A DNA stretch of 64,000 nt from Chitinophagaceae bacterium (GTDB taxonomy: Bacteria > Bacteroidota > Bacteroidia > Chitinophagales > Chitinophagaceae), in NCBI GenBank assembly GCA_016786885.1, contig JAEUVO010000028.1, positions 1 to 64,000 of the forward strand. The letters are read 5' to 3'. Of the stretch, positions 26,772-34,135 are shown one piece after another. Both the position numbers and the translations under genes were made by a program. The notes under the pieces are model-generated. The model ran no database searches, was not told where the DNA came from, and worked only from the letters and a program-made list of their open reading frames with translations. Each line of letters begins with the position of its first letter. Position 1 is the first letter of the stretch.

Positions 26772-27722
26772 CTATTGTGTCGCCAAAAGGCTTTCGAAGT
26801 CCTTTACAATGTCATAATAATCGTACTCAAATTTATTAATCCAACAACTAAGAATTCCACTGCTTATTAATTTGGCATTCTTTAAGACATCTTTAATTCT
26901 TTTGTCATTGTCAGCAGTTGGCATATAGCCGAATTTGTCCTGCATATATATTAATGTCCTCGCAGCAAACAGTCTACTGGTTGGGCTTGGTGAAAATAAA
27001 ATGCTTTCCAAAGCTTGATAGTCTTTGTTGACAATAAAAAAACGAAGGTTATTGAATGTTTCGCTGCCCAAACCAAATGTTATGTAAAATGGTTTTTCAA
27101 AAGTGCCTCCGGTCATAACATCTGTAAAGTAATTTATTGCATATCGTCTTCGATAGTTTGTATCTAATGATTCTAAAAATACTACTCCAGAATCCTCCAA
27201 ATACTTTTTTACATTCTCCTGGTATGTCTTTTCATAGCTGATTTGTCCATTTAGGCAGTCAAATGGAAGCTTAATATCATCAATTAAATACTTCTCGATT
27301 ATTTCCTTATGATTACCAATCGTCAATCTTAGTTTTAAAACATTGTCGCCAAAATAAATAGCGTCAACATTACAAGAGCCGTATCCACCGTGAATTGTGT
27401 GTTGAGTTGATTTTAGACCATAACCCAAATCCTGAGTTACACTTTGGCAATTGCATTTGCCGTCGATAAAGTGAGGAAGTATTTTTTTAATCTCTGTTAT
27501 TGTCGAACCATTTGAAGGCAACTTGTTGAGCTTATTTGTAATAATGTCTTTGTCTGTTTGTACCCAATCTAAGTGAATAGGCTTTTCAACATTATCTTCT
27601 CTGTCATTACAGTATGGAATAAAAGAAGAAGGTTTTGTAGAGTCAGCAGTTATTACTTGTCCAAATACATTATTGGAGATTGTCAGGCTAATTAAGGTTA
27701 TGTATGTTATGAAGAGTTTCAT
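26772..27722 (-). CDS. Exported protein of unknown function (cassette gene 2)
   Basis: A 316-residue protein with a signal peptide (MKLFITYITLISLTISNNVFG). I recognise no family. It has cysteines in CNDRED, GKCNCQSV and GYGSCNVDAI that could form disulfides, a central all-beta-looking part and a helical end (SRLFAARTLIYMQDKFGYMP). Its codon use seems more AT-rich than its neighbours, consistent with transfer. It is flanked by palindromes A (downstream) and B (upstream). Confidence 0.75.
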   Translation of the reverse strand: MKLFITYITLISLTISNNVFGQVITADSTKPSSFIPYCNDREDNVEKPIHLDWVQTDKDIITNKLNKLPSNGSTITEIKKILPHFIDGKCNCQSVTQDLGYGLKSTQHTIHGGYGSCNVDAIYFGDNVLKLRLTIGNHKEIIEKYLIDDIKLPFDCLNGQISYEKTYQENVKKYLEDSGVVFLESLDTNYRRRYAINYFTDVMTGGTFEKPFYITFGLGSETFNNLRFFIVNKDYQALESILFSPSPTSRLFAARTLIYMQDKFGYMPTADNDKRIKDVLKNAKLISSGILSCWINKFEYDYYDIVKDFESLLATQ

Positions 27723-27758
27723 TTAGTTTTTGTCATGATGCAAGGAAACGGAATGTTA

Positions 27759-27955
27759 CATAACGGTCAGGGCTTTCTGCTGTGCTGGTATTCTGTGATT
27801 CGTCAGCCCGAACTGCTGCTGAGTAAAGTTAATGTAGTTGATGTTATATTCTGTTGCCCGGCTTTATTCGTCCAGCCCGGACTGCAGGTGATAAGCGAAC
27901 CGGACGATCAGTTCGTATTCGTTAGCCAGCATAGCAGAAAACCCCATGTTGTATG
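27759..27955. repeat. Long imperfect palindrome B between cassette genes
   Basis: A 19-bp arm at 27770-27788 (GGGCTTTCTGCTGTGCTGG) pairs with 27926-27944 at 17 of 19 positions. Outer CATAAC (27759-27764) and GTTGTATG (27948-27955) extend the stem. The right end GCAGAAAACCCCATGTTGTA (27934-27953) is shared with palindrome A. It lies directly downstream of the minus-strand gene ending at 27976. Short frames running through it are by-products of the palindrome. Confidence 0.62.
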
Positions 27956-27975
27956 CATGGCCGTTGTTCAGTAGG

Positions 27976-28398
27976 CTATTTCTGTTTTAAATAGTAAACA
28001 TTTCTAATCGTGGCCAAATAATAATTAAGGTGTCCTTTACTTGAGTTGTCAACAGTTCCTTTTATAATAAATTCCTTTCCAGAAGCACTTTGAAGTAAGC
28101 TGTCGTTGGTAACTAAGTCTGTACTTAGGTCAAGCCAAAAGCATTTGCTATTATGTCCCTTACCAAGACAAATTGCGACGTTCTCGAATTCATAGTATAC
28201 GATTCCTTCCGTTTGTATATTCTGTCCATCTAAAGAATTATGCTGTCTAACCAAATTCGCCAAAGAAATTACTCTGGCATTTGTAGTTGTGTCCTTTGCC
28301 AGCTTTACAAATTCAACTTTTGTTTTTGCATTTGGCTTGCATAAAGCAAAAAAAAATGTCGCTCCCAAAGTAATGATCAAAATGTTAGAAAATTTCAT
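27976..28398 (-). CDS. Small exported protein of unknown function (cassette gene 3)
   Basis: About 140 residues with an N-terminal hydrophobic segment (FSNILIITLGATFFFALC), probably a signal peptide. The rest has a beta-rich pattern (NIQTEGIVYYEFENVAICLG, EFIIKGTVDNSS, YYLATIRNVYYL) that could be an OB-like fold; no family is assigned. ATG at 28398 is preferred over the longer reading to 28410 because it directly precedes the hydrophobic segment. Palindrome C lies upstream and palindrome B downstream. Confidence 0.65.
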   Translation of the reverse strand: MKFSNILIITLGATFFFALCKPNAKTKVEFVKLAKDTTTNARVISLANLVRQHNSLDGQNIQTEGIVYYEFENVAICLGKGHNSKCFWLDLSTDLVTNDSLLQSASGKEFIIKGTVDNSSKGHLNYYLATIRNVYYLKQK

Positions 28399-28403
28399 AT
28401 AGG

Positions 28404-28506
28404 CTTGCATACAACGAGTGTATTAGCGAAACTACGAAGTGTTTTGTTTGATAGCCTCCCAAAATTGTCGGCCTGATTTTCAATTTCTTAGACTAGTTTA
28501 TGCAAG
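28404..28506. repeat. Palindrome C at the head of the cassette run
   Basis: CTTGCATA (28404-28411) and TATGCAAG (28499-28506) are perfect inverted repeats. The left side continues as CTTGCATACAAC, the same GCATACAAC sequence that appears inverted in palindrome B (GTTGTATGC). This would mark the upstream boundary of the cassette-like run. Confidence 0.4.
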
Positions 28507-28567
28507 ATTTTCACACATCCGAAGGAGTTGCGACAATCCAACCGGTGCACCGAGAATCAATAACTAA

Positions 28568-28592
28568 AAGGCCTGCGAAAATGCAGGGCCTT
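28568..28592 (-). terminator. Intrinsic terminator after kdnB
   Basis: AAGGCCTGC (28568-28576) and GCAGGGCCTT (28583-28592) form a stem with one bulged base. On the minus strand it is followed by CTTTTAG. It lies 52 bp beyond the kdnB stop codon. Confidence 0.65.
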
Positions 28593-28643
28593 AAACATAA
28601 TAAGATATGTTGATCCTGTTCTGATTTCTATCCGGCGATAACA

Positions 28644-29717
28644 CTAAAGTTTTTCATATAATTCTCTCAGCTTCTTCCTTGTCATGATCTTTTCCCAGTC
28701 TTTTCCCAGGGCATTTTCCCAGAGCGGTTTCATGCCCATGCTTACATTTATCATCTTTTCAAAATCTTCCTCACTCAGTCCCTTGCAGATACCGGTTGGT
28801 ATATCAATATTGTTCTTCTCCACCATGTATTTGAATTCCTTTACACCGGCCGGGTAATATTCCTGCAGGTGGTTCATCACAATACAATTACCAATACCGT
28901 GTTTGGTGCCAAGTAAATAACTCAAACCATAGCTCACAGCATGCGCCACACCAACCTGGCTATAGGCGATGCTCATACCCCCGGCATAAGAAGCCATCAT
29001 CAGTTTATCATCGCAATCATCATCCCAGCTGTCTTTATTCACAAACACATCCCTGCAGAGCTGCAATGCTTTTTCGCCATAGCTTTTACTGAATTCATTC
29101 AGGTAAGTGCCTTCCAGGCTTTCAATGCAATGGATATAACAATCCATGCCGGTATAGAAACGCTGGTTGGCCGGGGCGTCTTTGGTCAGTTCGGGGTCAA
29201 GCACTATCTGATCAAACGGAGTGAAATCGGAATTCATGCCCAGCTTTTTCGTGGGTCCGGTCAACACAGTCGTTCTTGAAACTTCTGCACCAGTTCCGCT
29301 GAGTGTGGGAATGCCGGCTTTATATACACCGGGATGTTTAACAAGATCCCAGCCCTGGTAATCGGCTGAAGAGCCGGGATTGTTCATCATCAGCGAAACA
29401 GCTTTGGCAAGGTCCATGGTGCTGCCGCCACCAATACCGATAACACCACTCACGGTACCAAATTCATCTTTGAGCTGCTGTGCCAGTTTATCTACATAGG
29501 TTGTCTTGGGCTCATAGGTTACATCCGCAAAGATGATCTTGTCTTTTCCTCTTACAGGAATACGGCTGATCAACACTTTGCCCTCGAAAAAATGATCCAC
29601 GAGGAAGACCATCGGTTTCCCTTCTTTGCGTTGCGGAGCTAAAATTTCATCTAACTGGTTGAAAGAGCCGCGGCCATACACCACATAGCCGACCATCTTG
29701 AAGTTTCTGAATTTCAT
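28644..29717 (-). CDS. kdnB: Iron-containing alcohol dehydrogenase, KdnB-like (Kdo 8-oxidase)
   Basis: A 357-residue group III metal-dependent dehydrogenase. NAD-binding GIGGGSTMDLAKAVSLM and TLSGTGAEVSRTTVL, and metal ligands in MDCYIHCIESLEG and HAVSYGLSYLLGTKHGIGN, are clear. The sequence follows Shewanella KdnB (Kdo 8-oxidase) along its length, from MKFRNFK..YGRGSF..LDEIL through YQGWDLVK. KdnB oxidises Kdo so that KdnA can aminate it to 8-amino-Kdo. kdsB lies next on the same strand, supporting a Kdo role. No kdnA is in the window. Its ATG is 5 bp from the repeat of the GxxExxY element, so its native upstream region is gone or replaced. Confidence 0.82.
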   Translation of the reverse strand: MKFRNFKMVGYVVYGRGSFNQLDEILAPQRKEGKPMVFLVDHFFEGKVLISRIPVRGKDKIIFADVTYEPKTTYVDKLAQQLKDEFGTVSGVIGIGGGSTMDLAKAVSLMMNNPGSSADYQGWDLVKHPGVYKAGIPTLSGTGAEVSRTTVLTGPTKKLGMNSDFTPFDQIVLDPELTKDAPANQRFYTGMDCYIHCIESLEGTYLNEFSKSYGEKALQLCRDVFVNKDSWDDDCDDKLMMASYAGGMSIAYSQVGVAHAVSYGLSYLLGTKHGIGNCIVMNHLQEYYPAGVKEFKYMVEKNNIDIPTGICKGLSEEDFEKMINVSMGMKPLWENALGKDWEKIMTRKKLRELYEKL

Positions 29718-29721
29718 ATTT

Positions 29722-30183
29722 TTTTACCACAGATTACACAGATTATTTTCACGGATAACACAGCTATAAAATCAGCCTTTTTATCCCTTTCTTTAAATCT
29801 GCCACATTAAAATTAATCAGCAAACCTACTTTACATTGGGTTAATTTCAAATAGGTTAAAACCTGTGCGGTATGCACATCAGCAAGAGCGTCTATGGCTT
29901 TTATCTCAACCACCACAGTTTTCTCAACGAATAAATCAAGCCGGTAGCCAACCTCAAGTTTTACTTCCTGATAAATTAAAGGGAGTGGCTTTTCTTTTTC
30001 AACAAATAATCCTTCTTTAGAAAGGACATAGGCCAGGCATTCTTTATATGAGCTTTCAAGTAAACCCGGGCCAAGCTCTGAATGTACTTTAAAAGACGCA
30101 CCAATTATTTTGCCGGTTAACTCATTTATGTTTTCTAAACTGTGCAATCTGTGCTGTATTTAATCTGTGTATTTCTGGTAAAA
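29722..30183. mobile_element. Inverted-repeat-bounded GxxExxY element (intact gene)
   Basis: The left end (29722-29744) is built from a tandem CACAGATTA unit. The outer right end at 30350-30372 is its exact 23-bp reverse complement, and a near copy at 30162-30183 closes the first unit. The unit holds one intact GxxExxY gene. The whole 29722-30372 block fills the gap between kdsB (stop 1 bp away) and kdnB (ATG 5 bp away). No transposase is present, so mobilisation would be in trans. Confidence 0.6.
29764..30147 (-). CDS. GxxExxY protein (PD-(D/E)XK-like)
   Basis: A 127-residue protein of the GxxExxY family. The namesake motif is GLLESSYKECLAY (about residues 29-41). A PD-(D/E)XK nuclease-like core follows: GYRLDLFVEKTVVVEIKAID, with Asp, then Glu-x-Lys. 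Then AQVLTYLKLTQCKVGLLINF. Biochemical function is not established. The start appears to be TTG at 30147, which lies in the repeated AGATTGCACAG sequence, so the element repeat supplies the start. A second, broken family member sits at 22381-22770. Confidence 0.88.
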   Translation of the reverse strand: MHSLENINELTGKIIGASFKVHSELGPGLLESSYKECLAYVLSKEGLFVEKEKPLPLIYQEVKLEVGYRLDLFVEKTVVVEIKAIDALADVHTAQVLTYLKLTQCKVGLLINFNVADLKKGIKRLIL

Positions 30184-30217
30184 GTAAAAGTATTTTTTTG
30201 CTGAGCACAACAAGCGG

Positions 30218-30372
30218 TTTAACCACAGAAAGCACAGATTTTTTCACAGATAACACAGCTATAGAAACAGCCGTATAATACCTTTCTTTAATTTATTTGT
30301 TTCCCCGTTACTTCATTCTTTTATAAGCCGTGTAATCTGTGCTGTATTTAATCTGTGTAATCTGTGGTAAAA
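30218..30372. mobile_element. Internally deleted GxxExxY element (MITE-like)
   Basis: This 155-bp unit has the same ends as the preceding one (left end 19 of 23 matches; a 26-bp exact shared stretch at 30334-30359 and 30146-30171). Inside, on the minus strand, only the first codons (NEVTGK) and the last (KLKKGIIRLFL, stop at 30259-30261) of a GxxExxY gene remain, joined out of frame. It is a deletion derivative in the manner of a MITE. Confidence 0.6.
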
Positions 30373-30373
30373 T

Positions 30374-31114
30374 TCAAAGTAATTTAGCAGCCCTTTCTAA
30401 ATCATCCGGTGTATCGATCTCCACACCCATATAATCCACTATGATCATACGAAGAGGAATACCATTTTCTAAATAGCGGAGACATTCGATTTTTTCAGCT
30501 GCTTCCAGCGGCGTGACCGGCCACTGCGTAAAATGCAGAAGGGCCTGCTTGCGGAATGCATACACACCAATATGTTCATAATAAGTAGTGGGATAATCTT
30601 TGTCTCTCGGGTAAGGGATCACACTGCGGCTGAAAAAAAGAGAGTTCATGTTTTTGTCCACCGACACTTTCACAAAATTGGGATCATCAATTTCTTCCTG
30701 TTTGGTAAGCACCTGCATCATCGAAGCCACCTGTACAGAGGGATCATCAAACTGTTGTAATAGTTTTTGCAGCGGTTCTTTTTTTACAAACGGGGTATCG
30801 CCCTGCACATTTACAATAATATCAACATCCATATCAGCCGCCGCTTCGGCAATGCGGTCGCTGCCGCTTTCATGCTCGTACCGGCTCATAACAGCTTTAC
30901 CACCGGCTGCAGTTATTTCTGTGTAAATAATATCACTATCCGTTACCACCACCACTTCATCAAATAAGCCGGTCGCCACTGTTGCATCATAGGTATGACG
31001 GATAACAGCCTTGTCGCCCAAAACCTGCATCAGCTTGCCGGGAAAACGAGTGGCCGCATATCTTGCCGGTATCATCGCAATAACAGAACCACGATTTTTT
31101 TGAATCTCTTTCAT
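30374..31114 (-). CDS. kdsB: CMP-Kdo synthetase (3-deoxy-manno-octulosonate cytidylyltransferase)
   Basis: Activates Kdo with CTP before transfer to lipid A. Motifs: AMIPARYAATRFPGKLMQ, VATDS-like VVTDSDIIYTEI, VNVQGDTPFV, YEHIGVYAFRKQALL and GVEIDTPDDLERAAKLL. ATG at 31114 (MKEIQKN) gives 246 residues, close to the family norm; a longer reading to 31141 is less likely. With kdnB alongside it may act on 8-amino-Kdo. Its stop codon lies 1 bp from the repeat element. Confidence 0.93.
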   Translation of the reverse strand: MKEIQKNRGSVIAMIPARYAATRFPGKLMQVLGDKAVIRHTYDATVATGLFDEVVVVTDSDIIYTEITAAGGKAVMSRYEHESGSDRIAEAAADMDVDIIVNVQGDTPFVKKEPLQKLLQQFDDPSVQVASMMQVLTKQEEIDDPNFVKVSVDKNMNSLFFSRSVIPYPRDKDYPTTYYEHIGVYAFRKQALLHFTQWPVTPLEAAEKIECLRYLENGIPLRMIIVDYMGVEIDTPDDLERAAKLL

Positions 31115-31165
31115 AAACGGTACAAATATCCCATAAATCAAAATATAATCCTGTAAATCGTGGTA

Positions 31166-31942
31166 CTACACACCGCCACTAAAGAAAATGACCAGCTGGT
31201 TATCCTGCATATACATTTCAAACTCGTAGTAAGCGCCGTTCTCAAAACCCAATTTTATTTTTTCAATGGAGAAGGGGCTGGTGTCAGTATCATCGTTGTT
31301 TCTTCTGATGACTTTTATATCATACTCCCGGCCATCTTTTTTGTAGATCTGGCTTTTAAGCGGAAATTCTTCTTTCTCTCCAAACACTTCTTTGAATTCT
31401 GGTATCAGGCGACAGAGCAGGAAACCTTGTTGCAGGCTGAACCCAGGTAAGAAATAGGTATCTGAGTTGTACTCGTATGCATAGAACTGGTGGTATTCAC
31501 TGCCGTTTTTAAATAACTGTTTGGTAAGCTCCCATCCACCTTCTGTGAGTTGATTAGCCGGCCCCGACCTGGCGACCACTTTTGAACCGGCAGGAGCAGC
31601 ATTTTGTGCCAGGTACTGTTTCAGGTCTTTAATGGCAGCCAGTTTTGGCGGAGCCCACGGTAATAAGTAACTGTCAACGATATAACCGGTCTTATTATTA
31701 AAGCTTATTTTTTTCCAGTAGCCGGTCATGTTTTCTGTGATAATAACTTTCCAGTCGCCTTCTTCATCAATGGTGGTCACTTTTGTACCGTAAGGAATTT
31801 TATCCAGCACTTTTGCTGAAGCATCCGGTTTTTCCCGCATGCTTAAGCCTGTTTTAGCAGCCACATAGTAAGTGCCGTGCATCACCTGGGCGTTGATGGA
31901 AAAAGCGCAGGCGATAAAAGCAACCAATAAAATGATGCGCAT
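31166..31942 (-). CDS. Exported SH3-domain protein
   Basis: A 258-residue protein with a signal peptide (MRIILLVAFIACAFSINAQ) and one bacterial SH3 domain near residues 25-95 (GTYYVAAKTGLSMREKPDAS, GDWKVIITENMTGYWKKISF, TGYIVDSYLLPW). The remaining 160 residues are of unknown fold. It probably binds cell-wall peptides or proteins in the periplasm. The spacing to kdsB (51 bp) and to the hydroxylase gene (27 bp) suggests one minus-strand unit. Confidence 0.78.
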   Translation of the reverse strand: MRIILLVAFIACAFSINAQVMHGTYYVAAKTGLSMREKPDASAKVLDKIPYGTKVTTIDEEGDWKVIITENMTGYWKKISFNNKTGYIVDSYLLPWAPPKLAAIKDLKQYLAQNAAPAGSKVVARSGPANQLTEGGWELTKQLFKNGSEYHQFYAYEYNSDTYFLPGFSLQQGFLLCRLIPEFKEVFGEKEEFPLKSQIYKKDGREYDIKVIRRNNDDTDTSPFSIEKIKLGFENGAYYEFEMYMQDNQLVIFFSGGV

Positions 31943-31969
31943 AGAAAATGGTTTGTATTTAAATATAAT

Positions 31970-32791
31970 TCAGGAATCTTTTTGAAAAGGGTGTTTCAGC
32001 AGGGTCATGATATCCTCGTCCTTTTCTTCGGGATAGTAGCGGTCAAGCCCATAGCGTAAATCTTTGCTGTCGAGAAAAGAAAAAGTTCCCAGCATCCGGT
32101 CCCAGAAAGAAAATACAGCGCCGTAATTACTGTCTGTATAGGGTTGTTTCCAGTGATGATGCACTTTGTGCATATTGGGAGAGATGAGTACATAACTCAA
32201 TGCCTTATCAATTCCTTTCGGCAAACTGATATTGGCATGAGTGAAAGCAGTGGCCAGCACTACCAGTGTCTGGTAGATCATCACCGAATACATAGGTGCG
32301 CCGGAAACAAGGATCAGCAGCATAAAGAATATGCCCCGCAGCAAACTATCGCCAGGGTGATGGCGAAGTCCTGTAGTAACATCTACATTGGTATCGCTGT
32401 GATGGATGAGATGAAACCGCCAGAGAAATTTATTCTTGTGCATGATGATATGTACCAGCCAGCTGCTGAAATCTAATGCGAGCACCCCTATAATGACTGT
32501 CATCAGCACACCCGAATTAAACCAATACACTAAACCGAACTGCTGATGCAGGCACCAGTCAGATAATTTGATAATAAAAAAAGCGAGACCGGTATGAAGA
32601 ATAAGATGAAGGACCGTGAAGAAAAAATTAACACCGGCGTGGCGCAGCTTATTTTTTTTATAGTGCAGCGGAAGCAGCGGAACAGCCCCTTCTATGATCC
32701 AGAAAAAAAGCAGCCCGCCAACAAGGATTGCCATTCGCTCCAGCGGCCGCTGTTCCAGTGTTTGAAAATGTTCGATAATATTATTCCACAT
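31970..32791 (-). CDS. Sterol desaturase / fatty acid hydroxylase family protein
   Basis: An integral membrane di-iron oxygenase of 273 residues with about four membrane segments. The histidine clusters are complete: HIIMHKNKFLWRFHLIHHSD (HxxxH and HxxHH), then HANISL and HKVHHHWKQPYTDSNYGA. In Bacteroidota such proteins hydroxylate lipid acyl chains or carotenoids; the substrate here is unknown. It is cotranscribed with the SH3 protein. Confidence 0.88.
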   Translation of the reverse strand: MWNNIIEHFQTLEQRPLERMAILVGGLLFFWIIEGAVPLLPLHYKKNKLRHAGVNFFFTVLHLILHTGLAFFIIKLSDWCLHQQFGLVYWFNSGVLMTVIIGVLALDFSSWLVHIIMHKNKFLWRFHLIHHSDTNVDVTTGLRHHPGDSLLRGIFFMLLILVSGAPMYSVMIYQTLVVLATAFTHANISLPKGIDKALSYVLISPNMHKVHHHWKQPYTDSNYGAVFSFWDRMLGTFSFLDSKDLRYGLDRYYPEEKDEDIMTLLKHPFQKDS

Positions 32792-32835
32792 GACAACTAT
32801 TTCTGGTTTAAGATACGAAGGAAAAAGAAAAACGT

Positions 32836-33264
32836 TTAGTTGTTTATCTCCTCTGCGCCGGCAGTATCTTGTTTTTCTGTAAACTCATGTCCGCAATCAA
32901 AACAATGATTTACTTTTTCAACCGGCATGGCAAATGAAAAAGTGATAAACCCCAACAACGCACTGAACCAGTTTGATGCTTTGCGGGGAGTGCTAACCAG
33001 CTCAATGTTATGTGAACCGCATTTCGGACAGGACAGTGTGGCTTTACTTTCCCTGCGCAACCGCTCCAGTAATGCGGAAGCCCTTTCAGCCTGCGAGCTT
33101 ACCACCATTAATTTTATACCGCCTACTGCATTGGAAAGTATCGGATCAATGGTAACAGTATTTTCATCTTTCAGCCAGCAATTGATTCCTTCCTCTTCCA
33201 GTACACCCCGTGCAATATGTGCATCTACGTAATTCGTATAAGAGTTGAGAAGAACAAAATCCAT
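32836..33264 (-). CDS. DUF2007 protein with C-terminal zinc ribbon
   Basis: About 142 residues. The N-terminal DUF2007 part (FVLLNSYTNYVDAHIARGVL, GINCWLKDENT, VGGIKLMV, ASALLERL) is a small PII-like or signal-transduction-like fold. A CPKCGSHNIEL..CFDCGHEFTE zinc ribbon follows, with one hydrophobic stretch (WFSALLGFITFSFAMP) between its knuckles. The ATG at 33264 starts 10 bp after the upstream YARHG stop. A longer start at 33285 would overlap that gene. Confidence 0.78.
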   Translation of the reverse strand: MDFVLLNSYTNYVDAHIARGVLEEEGINCWLKDENTVTIDPILSNAVGGIKLMVVSSQAERASALLERLRRESKATLSCPKCGSHNIELVSTPRKASNWFSALLGFITFSFAMPVEKVNHCFDCGHEFTEKQDTAGAEEINN

Positions 33265-33274
33265 GATTATCTGT

Positions 33275-34012
33275 TTATCGTCCATATTCATCGCCGTACT
33301 CATCCGCATATTTTTCATAGCGTTTGATAAGCTCGATATTCTTTTTTTCAATATCTGTTAAAAAACCTTTGATGTCAACCGTGTTAGGAACATACCAATC
33401 CTGCAGCTCAAACTGCAGACGCAAATGTTTTTTACTGAAGCAAAAACCATGACGGGCAAATATCTCGTTGCGCATAAACTCCAGGTCTTCTTTCATCTCA
33501 TTTTCTACATCGGCAGGTTTTAACAGTCGCTGTGACGCTTGTGGGTAATCTCCGACTGCTGGATTGTACTCAAATTTTTTGCGAAGAAGAGCATAGGTTT
33601 TGGCCGGTCTTTTTTTATCGTTGGGATTCCATACACCATTAAGATTCTCCGGGTGACTTTCGTCTATTTCAAAATCAAACACCCCGTCATCTTTATGATC
33701 GCCGGGTTCTTGCCCATGGAAATAATAAGTATAGGCTTTTTTGGCAAAGGTTCCGTAAAAGGGGCGGTCGTTGCCGCCAACGATGGAGCGGCCCTGTACC
33801 GAGTCACCCCATATTCTTGTAATAAGCAGCGTTATTTTATTATCACCAAAAGCTCCCACAAAAGAGCCAAGGAATAGTTCCATTGATTTTGCAGAAGTGC
33901 TGTCTGCTTTTATTTCTGTGTTGCCGTTTTCTTTCTCACCGGCAGGTTGTTTTTTATTATTGCAGGCCTGCAGGAGCAAGGCGGCAATAACAAGGAGTGA
34001 AAAAAATCTCAT
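33275..34012 (-). CDS. YARHG-domain lipoprotein
   Basis: A lipoprotein of 245 residues: lipobox LLQAC at about residue 17. The C-terminal YARHG domain reads FMRNEIFARHGFCFSKKHLR, then DWYVPNTVDIKGFLTDIEKKNI. The middle part is a predicted beta barrel (GRSIVGGNDRPFYGTFAKKAYTYYF). YARHG domains are extracellular and of unknown function. It lies directly upstream of the DUF2007 gene. Confidence 0.85.
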   Translation of the reverse strand: MRFFSLLVIAALLLQACNNKKQPAGEKENGNTEIKADSTSAKSMELFLGSFVGAFGDNKITLLITRIWGDSVQGRSIVGGNDRPFYGTFAKKAYTYYFHGQEPGDHKDDGVFDFEIDESHPENLNGVWNPNDKKRPAKTYALLRKKFEYNPAVGDYPQASQRLLKPADVENEMKEDLEFMRNEIFARHGFCFSKKHLRLQFELQDWYVPNTVDIKGFLTDIEKKNIELIKRYEKYADEYGDEYGR

Positions 34013-34135
34013 AGTAAACAGGTTAAATTTGTAAAGAGTAAGATCATTACCATTTTAAAAATAAGACAAATAATCAGCCGCACAAATATCATTAACGCCA
34101 CCCTTTTACTGACACTGGCTTTTTTTACCTGGCTG

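Noticed and set aside
26569..27955. Classical integron attC sites
   Set aside because: The ends do not fit RYYYAAC/GTTRRRY without mismatches and no integrase is in the window. They are reported only as attC-like palindromes.
27735..27974. An 79-codon plus-strand frame in the gap between cassette genes
   Set aside because: It runs through palindrome B, with a low-complexity repeat-driven translation and no family likeness. It is a by-product of the palindrome.
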